Assembly (NCBI RefSeq): GCF_004770265.1
Contig: NZ_RQGQ01000013.1
Coordinates: 3,406-67,405, forward strand
From: Leptospira congkakensis
GTDB lineage: Bacteria; Spirochaetota; Leptospiria; Leptospirales; Leptospiraceae
Direction: 5' to 3'
Length of the DNA stretch: 64,000 bases
Part shown: positions 38,318-46,314 of the stretch, one piece after another
Layout: every line of letters starts with the position of its first letter
How positions within the stretch are numbered: position 1 is the first letter of the stretch
The notes under the pieces: model-generated
What the model saw: only the letters and a program-made list of their open reading frames with translations
Database searches by the model: none
What the model was told of the DNA's origin: nothing
Made by a program: the position numbers and the translations under genes

Positions 38318-39328
38318 CTAAATTCGAATTACAATTTTTCCAAAATGAGATCCCGAACGTAAGTATCGGATTGCCTCGGCCGATTCTTCTAAGGTAAAAA
38401 CTTTATCAACCACAGGTCGTAAGCCAGAAGCTTCGATGGCCCCGTTCATTTCGATGAAGGCTTTTCTTCCGCCGACAACAAGACCTTGGATTTTTAAGTT
38501 GTTCATAACAGCAGCGAGTAAGTTCAGTTCCCCTGATTTACCAGCAAGGATTCCAATCAAATGAATCACACCAAACGGACGACAGGCTGCAATGGATTGT
38601 TCCAAGGTTCCAGCTCCTCCCACTTCAATGATATGATCGGCTCCTACTTTTTCTGTGATCCGACGGACTTCTTTTCCCCATTCAGGTGTTTCTTTATAAT
38701 TGATTAGGTAATCAGCCCCTAAAGTTTTTCCTCGTTCTAACTTTTCATCATTAGATGAAGTAAGAATGACTTTAGCACCAACCAATTTCGCAAACTGTAA
38801 GGCAAAAATAGAAACACCACCTGTTCCTTGGACAACAACAAATTCACCTGGTTTTAATTGGCTAAATTGAAATAAACCAGACCAGGCGGTGAGGGCTGCA
38901 CAAGGTAAGGTGGCTGCTTCTTCATAAGACAAATGTGTTGGAATCCGAACAAGGCCAGTCTCTGGCACTAAAGCGAACTCTCGTAAGGTGCCTGGTAAAG
39001 GGCCTCCAATGGTATGCCGCATTTCTGCATGAGTCGCTTCTTTCGCAATCCACTTAGGAGCAAAAGTAAGAAGAACGCGATCTCCCACTTTCCATTCAGT
39101 GACTCCAGAGCCAATACTGATGACTTCGCCAGCGCCATCACTGCAAGGAACGAGTGGAAGTGGAAATTTTGGATTGTATTTTCCTTCCACAACCAAAGAA
39201 TCACGGTAGTTTAAAGAAGCCGCACGCAGCCGAACGAGCACTTCAAGTGGACCTGGACTCGCTGGCTCAGGAATGTTTACAATTTCTAAATGATCCAAAC
39301 CAAAACTTTGGATTTGTGCTTGTTTCAT
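38318..39328 (-). CDS. Zinc-independent MDR-family NAD(P)-dependent oxidoreductase
   Basis: This is a medium-chain dehydrogenase/reductase of the quinone-oxidoreductase-like branch. The N-terminal GroES-like domain has LNYRDSLVVEGKY and VGDRVLLTFAP, and the Rossmann domain has VVVQGTGGVSIFALQFAKLVGA. The structural-zinc Cys cluster is absent. At 336 residues it is complete. The substrate is unknown. It is encoded on the same strand as the VOC protein and the crotonyl-CoA reductase upstream, which is itself an MDR enzyme. Confidence 0.9.
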   Translation of the reverse strand: MKQAQIQSFGLDHLEIVNIPEPASPGPLEVLVRLRAASLNYRDSLVVEGKYNPKFPLPLVPCSDGAGEVISIGSGVTEWKVGDRVLLTFAPKWIAKEATHAEMRHTIGGPLPGTLREFALVPETGLVRIPTHLSYEEAATLPCAALTAWSGLFQFSQLKPGEFVVVQGTGGVSIFALQFAKLVGAKVILTSSNDEKLERGKTLGADYLINYKETPEWGKEVRRITEKVGADHIIEVGGAGTLEQSIAACRPFGVIHLIGILAGKSGELNLLAAVMNNLKIQGLVVGGRKAFIEMNGAIEASGLRPVVDKVFTLEESAEAIRYLRSGSHFGKIVIRI

Positions 39329-39380
39329 ACTTTCTCTTAATTCCTTTTCAGATTCAAAAACATAACAACCGTAAAATGAA

Positions 39381-39812
39381 CTATTTACTTAGAACAATTT
39401 CTCCATTCTCATTCAATGGAAAAAATGGATTGTATGCCACTTCAAAAATATGGCCATCGAAATCCTTAAAATAAGCACTGTATCCACCCCAAAAAACTTT
39501 TGTAGGTTCTTTGAGTATTTCTGCACCTAACGCACGTACTTTCTCAATTACTGCGTCAACTTCAGCCTCACTTATTTGGTTTTGAGCGAGTGTAATTCCA
39601 GAAAACTTTTGGCGTTTTTGAAAAGGAATACCGATATCTTCCGCCAAAGCCTCTTCACCAAACAAACCAAAAACGAGTGCACCAATTTGAAAAAAAGCAA
39701 CACTATCATTACTTTCTTCTGAACGTTTCCAGCCGAGTCCCTTTTCATAGAAGTCGATTGAACGTTGTAAATCGGAAACACCTAAGGTGATTAAATTGAT
39801 TCGTGGATACAT
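39381..39812 (-). CDS. VOC-family (glyoxalase/bleomycin-resistance-like) protein
   Basis: A single VOC module of 143 residues begins INLITLGVSDLQRSIDFYEKGLGW and ends in YSAYFKDFDGHIFEVAYNP, with Asp/His/Glu in the usual metal positions of the second beta-alpha-beta half. It could be a glyoxalase, dioxygenase or resistance protein; the substrate is unknown. It lies 52 bases before the MDR oxidoreductase. Confidence 0.88.
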   Translation of the reverse strand: MYPRINLITLGVSDLQRSIDFYEKGLGWKRSEESNDSVAFFQIGALVFGLFGEEALAEDIGIPFQKRQKFSGITLAQNQISEAEVDAVIEKVRALGAEILKEPTKVFWGGYSAYFKDFDGHIFEVAYNPFFPLNENGEIVLSK

Positions 39813-39913
39813 AAACGAACTCCTTTGGTAAAAATATGAACTTTGGAAAAATAAAAATTATGATATTGGAAATTGAATTCACAAAACGAAGGTTTCATGG
39901 TAGATGGAGCCAT

Positions 39914-39940
39914 TGGGTGGCGGGTGGATAACCCCACCCA
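39914..39940. terminator. G/C-rich hairpin between the VOC gene and the crotonyl-CoA reductase gene
   Basis: TGGGTGG pairs with CCACCCA over seven bases, with a further GGT/ACC inside and a two-base bulge. There is no T-run on either strand, so termination would have to be by another route. It may instead be an RNA processing or attenuator stem. Confidence 0.45.
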
Positions 39941-39988
39941 GTCTAAATAGGGCGGGGACATGTACTCTAAATACTCACCTGAAAAGAA

Positions 39989-41236
39989 TTACTTCTTTCC
40001 AAGACCTGTAGTTTTTGCACCAACGAGGATTGACATGTTTCCTGATGGGTGTTTGTTTTCGCGCATCAATTGGTGGCACTCACCAGTTTGTTCGAAACTG
40101 TATGTTTCTGCCAAAACTGGATCCACTTTTTTATCGATCACGAGTTGGTTCAGGTCACGACAGTTGTCGTCGTTTGCGAAGTGAGAACCTTGCAGACGTT
40201 TTTGTCTCATCCACAGATAACGTAAGTCAGCTGTTGCATTGAAACCAGTAGTTCCTGCACAAATCACAACCATACCACCTGTTTCACAAACAAATACGGA
40301 AGTAGGAAGTGTAGTCTCACCTGGATGTTCAAATACGATTTGAGGGTTTTTACCTTTACCAGCAATGTCCCAAATCGCTTTTCCAAATTCACGAGCTTGT
40401 TTGGTCCACTCAACAAAAGCTTCTGGTTTGTTGATATCAGAAGTGAGTCCACCCCAATGTTTAAACTTGTTACGGTTGATCACGCCAGCAGCACCTAAGT
40501 TTTTACAAAAATCAATTTTGTCATCAGAAGAAACAACTGCGATTGGAACCCCACCAGCTGCTTTTACAATTTGGATCGCCATAGCACCAAGTCCACCGGC
40601 TCCACCCCAAATCAAAGCAACATCACCTGGTTTTACATCGTTTGGTTTCCAGTGGTGTAACATTCTGTATGCGGTTGCAGCAACTAACATATAAGCAGCG
40701 GATGCTTCCCATGTTAGGTGTTGTGGACGAGGAAGACACTGATGGTCTTGAACTTTGCAGAATTGTGCAAAGGAACCCCAATTGGATTCATATCCCCAAA
40801 TGATTTGAGAAGGTGCATACATTGGATCTTTTCCAGAAAGAACCCACGGATCTTTTGGATCCCACATCGCACAATGGACAACAACTTCGTCACCCACTTT
40901 CACATTTTTAACTTCAGCTCCGACTTTGTAAACAATACCGGAAGCATCAGATCCACCAATGTGGAATTTTTCTGGTTCGCCTTTTTTATTACGAGCTGCG
41001 ATCACATCAACTGGATATCCAAGGGCTGCCCAAACGTTGTTATAGTTGACTCCAGCAGCCATAGTGGCTACGAGAACTTCGTTCGGACCGATCTCCGGAA
41101 CATCAATGACTTCTGATTGGAAAGAAGTTTTCGGTTCGCCGTAACGTTCCGGGCGAATGACCTGCGCGTGCATTTTTTTGGGCACAACTCCAATAGGAGG
41201 GAGTTCCCCTACTGGTACGATTTCTACGTTGCTCAT
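39989..41236 (-). CDS. ccrA: Crotonyl-CoA carboxylase/reductase
   Basis: This MDR-family enzyme reductively carboxylates crotonyl-CoA to ethylmalonyl-CoA using NADPH and CO2, the key step of the ethylmalonyl-CoA pathway and a source of C5 units. The family-specific segments are strong: [43 protein letters not shown] and [17 protein letters not shown]. The Asn, aromatic-Glu and His of the reported CO2 pocket are in the right blocks as far as can be aligned by eye. The length of 415 residues is normal. A clear AAAGGT precedes the ATG. Plain quinone oxidoreductase is unlikely. Confidence 0.92.
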   Translation of the reverse strand: MSNVEIVPVGELPPIGVVPKKMHAQVIRPERYGEPKTSFQSEVIDVPEIGPNEVLVATMAAGVNYNNVWAALGYPVDVIAARNKKGEPEKFHIGGSDASGIVYKVGAEVKNVKVGDEVVVHCAMWDPKDPWVLSGKDPMYAPSQIIWGYESNWGSFAQFCKVQDHQCLPRPQHLTWEASAAYMLVAATAYRMLHHWKPNDVKPGDVALIWGGAGGLGAMAIQIVKAAGGVPIAVVSSDDKIDFCKNLGAAGVINRNKFKHWGGLTSDINKPEAFVEWTKQAREFGKAIWDIAGKGKNPQIVFEHPGETTLPTSVFVCETGGMVVICAGTTGFNATADLRYLWMRQKRLQGSHFANDDNCRDLNQLVIDKKVDPVLAETYSFEQTGECHQLMRENKHPSGNMSILVGAKTTGLGKK

Positions 41237-41301
41237 AGATTACCTTTTACGATTAAAAATTTATAGAGTTTCTTAGAACGTTTTAAAAAAGGCATCAATT
41301 G

Positions 41302-42213
41302 TCAATCGCTTCCCCACTCCATAGAGAAGGCAAATGTCCAGGCAGATTGATAGAGTCGATACTCACGATCCCTTTGTAATGGATAACGATAAGCCACACT
41401 CATATTGTATTTTTCAGAAAAATTCCAAGAAAATCCAGTGCTTGCTTCCGTAAAATAAGAAGGATTTGCTTTGTCTTTTTCTTTGGAATAGTCCACACCA
41501 TTGTACGGATTACGATACAAGAGTCCTGTAAAAAGGGAAATCTCTGGCATCAAATAATACGTCACATAAGCAGAAATGAGAGTGGTTTTTTTGAATTCAT
41601 ATTCTGGTTCCGGTGGAGAAGCAGAAGGTTTACGAGCATAATAAGGAATCCCATCATTGTCTTGTAAGTTGTTTGGTTGTGGACGAGAAAGAGGATTTAA
41701 TCCACCGATCTTCGTCACAAAGGACCACTTCTCATACAAATATCCTAGTTTGATAAATCCAGAACCTGTATAATAATTTCCACCAGTAAACCGATCGGTA
41801 TCAGGTCCACTAGGAAATCCAACCGAACCTTCAATCACAAAAAAGTACGGTTTGTCCAAATCAAAGAATGGTTGGTATTTAAAACCAAGATAAGTTTTTC
41901 CAATTCTTGCCGCATCCTCTCTCCCTCGTTGTTGGTAATAGTTCCAAGGAACAGAAGCATTGAGCGCAAACCTTCCATCAAAAAAATTCATCTCCGCAAA
42001 GGCAGTGGTTGTGAAAAGGTGACTGTTCTCACGTGTGGATTGGTAATAATCCTGAGTCATTACCAGATAATTGGTTGGTTTTTCCCTCTTTCCGGTAAAT
42101 GGATCCACAAATCTTGCAGTTGCATTCGGACTATCCGACGAACCAGTGTGATGCGAATGAATTGAAGAAAAGGAAAACAGAAAAAATATAAATACTAAAA
42201 AACTTTGTTTCAT
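41302..42213 (-). CDS. Outer-membrane beta-barrel-like protein of the MbnP/MbnH set
   Basis: Family not recognised with certainty. A signal peptide from the ATG at 42213 ends near FSSIHS, leaving a mature chain that would begin HHTGSSDSP. About fourteen alternating amphipathic strands follow, with the Gly/aromatic pattern of a transporter-like barrel (ALNASVPWNYYQQ, FVIEGSVGFPSG, and a final WTFAFSMEWGSD ending near an aromatic residue). It is the last of five co-oriented genes and overlaps the lipoprotein gene by 4 bases. Its place suggests export, uptake or anchoring of the copper-protein partner. Confidence 0.8.
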   Translation of the reverse strand: MKQSFLVFIFFLFSFSSIHSHHTGSSDSPNATARFVDPFTGKREKPTNYLVMTQDYYQSTRENSHLFTTTAFAEMNFFDGRFALNASVPWNYYQQRGREDAARIGKTYLGFKYQPFFDLDKPYFFVIEGSVGFPSGPDTDRFTGGNYYTGSGFIKLGYLYEKWSFVTKIGGLNPLSRPQPNNLQDNDGIPYYARKPSASPPEPEYEFKKTTLISAYVTYYLMPEISLFTGLLYRNPYNGVDYSKEKDKANPSYFTEASTGFSWNFSEKYNMSVAYRYPLQRDREYRLYQSAWTFAFSMEWGSD

Positions 42214-43106
42214 CGTTCCACTCCAGGGAAACAACCAGGAAAACTAAAAACGATATCTTCTGCTTGGAGATTCTGAAGAAGGATATTGTATAAATTAACA
42301 TTGGAAACTTTGGAAATGACCACGGGCCCGGCCACAAGTGACAATTGTTGTAAAAATCGGAGTGGTGATCCAGACACTGTCCGATCTTGGAAAAGTGAAG
42401 ATAACGAAATTAGAATTTCTATATTGCCAGACCGACCCAGTTTAATCGGGATCTTACATTTAGGAGTGATGGATTTATTTCCTTGCGGAAGTAGAATCGT
42501 CACATCTTTTCCTCCCACATCCATCCGAATGTAAATTTCTTCCCAACTTACATTCGCAACTGCCACAACTCCCAATGGCATATTCGAAATCCTTGTATTC
42601 GGATAAAGAAAACTAGCACCCGTTTCCATTGTGCTGTTGTACTGAGTGATGTTGGACACAGTGGAGGCAGATAAAAAAGGATAAGTTTTTCCATACAAAT
42701 CATCGGCTGGCAAATCCAAGGGCACAGTATATGGGGTATGTGTTTTGGCGGTTGCTGTGGAACTTCTTTCCGAACTAGTGGTCGATACACCTAATACTTG
42801 GTTTGGTGGATTGATTCGATAACTACCAGTTTCCCAATTGATATAAGTGGTACTTTGAATCGTCATATTGTAAACCACAGCATTACTGGTTAAACTAAAT
42901 TGGTTTATGTTATCATCCGCTTGGTCATCATAACTGCGAAGATTGGTTCCCACGGCCAAAGTTTGGTTGTTGTTAAAAAAGATTAGGTTCTGAAGGATCG
43001 TCAATTTTTCTTTATTACTGTCACCCACCGAACCAAAGGTGCAGTGAGTGATGAATAGGGAGAAAATTGGAAAGAAACCTAGCCGATAGATTCGTTCTTT
43101 CATCAA
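42210..43106 (-). CDS. Putative lipoprotein of the MbnP/MbnH set
   Basis: Family not recognised. The signal is of lipoprotein type (FSLFITHCTFGS, lipobox THC), with a short hydrophobic patch (LTILQNLIFF) downstream as in other lipoproteins here. The mature part is beta-rich, about 270 residues, rich in Ser, Thr and Asn, with a Cys pair at PKCKIP and FPGCFPG. The gene overlaps the MbnH gene by 4 bases at its start and the barrel gene by 4 at its end, so it is a firm member of this operon. A carrier or scaffold between MbnP and the outer membrane is a guess. Confidence 0.78.
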   Translation of the reverse strand: MMKERIYRLGFFPIFSLFITHCTFGSVGDSNKEKLTILQNLIFFNNNQTLAVGTNLRSYDDQADDNINQFSLTSNAVVYNMTIQSTTYINWETGSYRINPPNQVLGVSTTSSERSSTATAKTHTPYTVPLDLPADDLYGKTYPFLSASTVSNITQYNSTMETGASFLYPNTRISNMPLGVVAVANVSWEEIYIRMDVGGKDVTILLPQGNKSITPKCKIPIKLGRSGNIEILISLSSLFQDRTVSGSPLRFLQQLSLVAGPVVISKVSNVNLYNILLQNLQAEDIVFSFPGCFPGVER

Positions 43107-44302
43107 AAGGGACTCGCAAACTTAGGATTGGTTAAAAACTCTTCATCCGTTAGGGCCAATAGAAAGTTAACCATGTTTTCTCTTTCCGTAGCGGTAAGCA
43201 CAAAAACACGAATCAGATTCGGATCCTTTGCACTAGGAGTTTGTCCACCTGATTCGTAGTGTTGTATAACTTTCGTTAATGCATTTTTTGCACAATCTCT
43301 CTTTGTTTTGCCAATAGTGATATTTGGATTTTCTGCATTGTCACACATAAAAGTTCCATCATGCATATAAGGATAAGTAACACCTATGTTTCGCAAAGAA
43401 GGTGCTCGAAACTTTCCAATATCTGCCGTATTCCCCGTAACATCGAATAATCCTTTTTTATCATTCGAAAGAGGAGCATAGTATGTATCCGAGTGGAGGC
43501 CATTACTATGATAGAAGAATTCTTGAGAACCGGAATTTCCATGAAAAGCGGTATCAGTGAAATTAAACCCACCATGGCAATGAAAACATTCAGCCTTTTC
43601 CCCGTTAAATAAGTTCATACCAAGAACTTCCGATGCATTGAGAGCAGCTCGATTATTTCGAAAATTATATTGATCAAACTTTGAATTTCCAGAAATCATT
43701 GTCCTCTGAAAACTTGCTAGAGCAAATCGTACATTTTGTTCGTTTGCTGATGCCTCACCAAAAGCACGTTGAAACATAGGAGGATAAATCGGATTTGCAT
43801 TCAATCGATTCACAAAATCATTATTCTGTAATCCAAGTTCCACTGGTGTTGCACCGAACATTGGCACTCGAGATTGTATTTCCAAATTAGTCATCAAAGG
43901 ATTACTCCATGTCAGACGAGTGTGGTAAGCCACATTGGAAAGATGCTGGGAATTTCTTGGATGAATTTCCCCTGTGATCCCAGCCGGAAAATCCTTTGCA
44001 TCAGCAAATGCAAATTCTTGAATATGGCAACTCGAACAAGACATGGATTGATCTCGAGAAAGAGCGCGGTCATAAAACAAAAACTTACCAAGTTCCACCT
44101 TCGCTTCACTCATTGGATTGACGCTGGGAACAATAGGTGTTGGAAATCCTGGAGGTAAATTCCAATTATAGCCAGCGGGAGAGACAAACAATAAGAGCAA
44201 TAGATTCTTATTGTTGTCATTTTTATCAGGATTCAATCCATCCAGTAAGAATGCGCAATGGAATTGAAAAACAAAAAGTAAAAATATATAAATTCGATTC
44301 AT
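43103..44302 (-). CDS. mbnH: MbnH-type di-heme cytochrome c peroxidase-like enzyme
   Basis: This is a MauG/CCP-superfamily di-heme protein. Heme motifs are CSSCH at residues 89-93 and CFHCH at 239-243. The segments [20 protein letters not shown] and [12 protein letters not shown] match the metallo-mystery-pair di-heme family, whose member MbnH oxidises a Trp of its partner MbnP to kynurenine, building a copper site. A lipoprotein-type signal (FQFHC) anchors it. It lies 42 bases downstream of the MbnP-like gene, its expected substrate, and overlaps the next lipoprotein gene by 4 bases. Confidence 0.9.
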   Translation of the reverse strand: MNRIYIFLLFVFQFHCAFLLDGLNPDKNDNNKNLLLLLFVSPAGYNWNLPPGFPTPIVPSVNPMSEAKVELGKFLFYDRALSRDQSMSCSSCHIQEFAFADAKDFPAGITGEIHPRNSQHLSNVAYHTRLTWSNPLMTNLEIQSRVPMFGATPVELGLQNNDFVNRLNANPIYPPMFQRAFGEASANEQNVRFALASFQRTMISGNSKFDQYNFRNNRAALNASEVLGMNLFNGEKAECFHCHGGFNFTDTAFHGNSGSQEFFYHSNGLHSDTYYAPLSNDKKGLFDVTGNTADIGKFRAPSLRNIGVTYPYMHDGTFMCDNAENPNITIGKTKRDCAKNALTKVIQHYESGGQTPSAKDPNLIRVFVLTATERENMVNFLLALTDEEFLTNPKFASPF

Positions 44303-44344
44303 AATCCCTCCTTTGGGGGATCATACCCCCAAAGAATCATCCTG

Positions 44345-45262
44345 TTACGGTTTTAAATAGAAAGCAGCGTGAGTTCCAGAACTCGCACCCGATGCAGAAA
44401 TAAGTCCAGTCCGAGTCATAACCTTAGCACACTCTGCATTGGCATTTCCAGGCATACACATTCCAATCGCAGCAGATTTGGTGTTGGTGGTATCTAACAA
44501 TTTTTGGACGTCGAAATAAACTGGATTTGCTGACGGAATCCAACCTCCCCCTTGGGCGGAAGTCACGCGAATTGTAGACCTATTGGGAAGTGAGCAGGTA
44601 ACCGCAGGAGCAGTTCCCGTACAACTGGCACTCCCTAAATGGAATGTAGATGCTACCGTAGAACCAGAATCTGTTGTCTTCCAATCAAATTTCATGAAGA
44701 TAAACCCACTGAGCCAACTCCACTGCATCTTCGTTACATTGAACGGAGCCGATACAGTTGTTTCCGTCATATGGTTTAAACTATAGGGAACTCCAACCTT
44801 AAACTCGAGTCCTATTACATTTCCAGGAGCTCTTGTTGTGCGGATGATTTTATTTGTTTCTGCCGTGCCTTCCGCCGAACAGTCACTTGTTCCATCTTCG
44901 AAGTCAAGTAAGACCACAGAAGAAGTTTGCCATTTCCCATCGGGAACTAAAGTTGCATCGACAGTAGTGCCATCACTTAGTACATATTTTACATCATGGA
45001 CGTAAAATCTTGCATCTTTAATATATAGACCATCACTCCCAGAAACACTAACACCTGCGACAGAACTAACTTCTGCCCCACACTTCACCCCAGGTTTACC
45101 TGCTGCGACGATTTCAAAAGGAATTTCTGTATTTAGAGAACTTAACACAACCAACCCGGCGAGTAAGTTGGTATTTTCTTCCTTTTTCCCAGTCAAAATC
45201 TCACATCCAAAAACCGAAAGGAATGCGAAGAGAATCAAAACTATCAATTTATATGAATTCAT
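44345..45262 (-). CDS. mbnP: MbnP-family four-Cys copper-binding lipoprotein
   Basis: This is the likely substrate of the di-heme enzyme encoded next to it. The lipobox is VFGC20. Family features are present in order: Cys61, the FYVHDVKY block with His89, Cys128, His164, the Trp-rich MQWSWLSGFIFMKFDW (Trp181, 183, 194), FHLGSASC with His208 and Cys214, and Cys223 in CSLPNR. MbnP binds one copper through a site that needs kynurenine made from a Trp by MbnH. Two further Cys (269, 278) near the end may form an extra disulfide. It starts 67 bases after the Cys/His-rich gene. Confidence 0.9.
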   Translation of the reverse strand: MNSYKLIVLILFAFLSVFGCEILTGKKEENTNLLAGLVVLSSLNTEIPFEIVAAGKPGVKCGAEVSSVAGVSVSGSDGLYIKDARFYVHDVKYVLSDGTTVDATLVPDGKWQTSSVVLLDFEDGTSDCSAEGTAETNKIIRTTRAPGNVIGLEFKVGVPYSLNHMTETTVSAPFNVTKMQWSWLSGFIFMKFDWKTTDSGSTVASTFHLGSASCTGTAPAVTCSLPNRSTIRVTSAQGGGWIPSANPVYFDVQKLLDTTNTKSAAIGMCMPGNANAECAKVMTRTGLISASGASSGTHAAFYLKP

Positions 45263-45329
45263 TATAATATCCTATTTTTCTAATCTATCTTTCATAATTG
45301 CCGAAAGATTGGCATTTTAAATTAGAATC

Positions 45330-45806
45330 TTAGATACGAGGTGGACGTAATAGAGAAGGAACCCTTCCATCGAGAAGAGTTGATGCGGGTTCATTAATTG
45401 TATAAGAAAAAACAGAAGGTGTCTCTAAACCAAATGTTAAACTTGGTTTATCCATGGTTTGGTGGTGTGAACGTAAAGTAAGGGCATCTTTTTTTTGTTT
45501 TTTGCAAGAACAAAGATGTGCCTCACCAGATTTTGCATCATGGCAACTCGGTTTGAGTGTCTCTTCGGAGCCCTTTTGGTGTTCATGAGAATGAGTTAAA
45601 GAAATGGATGTTACACGATCGTCAGAAAAAAGTTTATCTTCTGCATTCCCATGTTTTTCCTTCTTGGATCCATGGTTGCATTGGCAGATTTTTGATGCGG
45701 ATTCGACACAATACCCCAGTAACCCACTCCCTAAAAATAAGAATTGGGTGCAAAGGAACAAGGCCAGACTACCGGCAATCCACCGTTTGCAGAGCATCCA
45801 CCCCAT
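45330..45806 (-). CDS. Cys/His-rich membrane-anchored protein heading the MbnP operon
   Basis: Family not recognised. From ATG 45806 it has one hydrophobic segment (WIAGSLALFLCTQFLFLGSGLL), then ICQCNHGSKKEKHG, THSHEHQKG, SCHDAKSGEAHLCSCKK and RSHHQ, a dense set of Cys/His metal ligands. The tail ends SLLRPPRI. The same plan, including a terminal RPP, occurs in the protein at 20690 before czcC. It heads the minus-strand set with MbnP 67 bases on. A metal sensor or shuttle is likely by composition. ATG 45797 is another possible start; the longer frame to 45881 has no ribosome site. Confidence 0.65.
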   Translation of the reverse strand: MGWMLCKRWIAGSLALFLCTQFLFLGSGLLGYCVESASKICQCNHGSKKEKHGNAEDKLFSDDRVTSISLTHSHEHQKGSEETLKPSCHDAKSGEAHLCSCKKQKKDALTLRSHHQTMDKPSLTFGLETPSVFSYTINEPASTLLDGRVPSLLRPPRI

Positions 45807-45919
45807 GATTGGCCACCCAACCCAAAAATCGAGCCATTTTTGGACAAATTTAGTGTCCCCTCTCCTGCCCTTTGAAAACATGGTCTTGGAACCAACGCAA
45901 ACGAGCTAGAGGCCATCAG

Positions 45920-46246
45920 ATGAAACGCACGGAACTAGAACGCAGGGAAAGAGAACTGCGAAAAGCAGAAAAGAAAAAAATCCAACCTGGCGAAAAAGAA
46001 GCCATGAGCGTAGGTGATTATATCGACTCCCTTTTTGGAATGTTTCGTTATGATTCGGATGAAATTTTCAATGCATCCGATGATGAAAACATTCTAGAAC
46101 TTCTGGAAAACATGAAAATGGAACACCCAGAAAAACAATGGGACGTGATCATCCGCAAGGCTGTGAACAAAACAAAAGTAGAACAAAAAGAAAAGGCTTA
46201 CGACTCCCTTCGCATCCTAGCAGGAATTCCTGCAGTCACAGCTTAA
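45920..46246 (+). CDS. Hypothetical cytoplasmic protein
   Basis: Family not recognised. The ATG at 45920 has AGAGG at eight-base spacing and gives 108 residues. The first 25 residues are a charged helix (RTELERRERELRKAEKKK), then a compact alpha domain with MSVGDYIDSLFGMFRYDSDEIF, and a final helix. There is no signal or membrane segment. It is divergent from the Cys/His gene and precedes the phosphatase by 68 bases. A protein-interaction role is possible but unsupported. Confidence 0.72.
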   Translation: MKRTELERRERELRKAEKKKIQPGEKEAMSVGDYIDSLFGMFRYDSDEIFNASDDENILELLENMKMEHPEKQWDVIIRKAVNKTKVEQKEKAYDSLRILAGIPAVTA

Positions 46247-46314
46247 TTCCTTTTTTTTCTCAGACAAACAGATTTACAAGGGAAGGTCTTCGTCTTATAC
46301 TGTGACCTTCCTGT

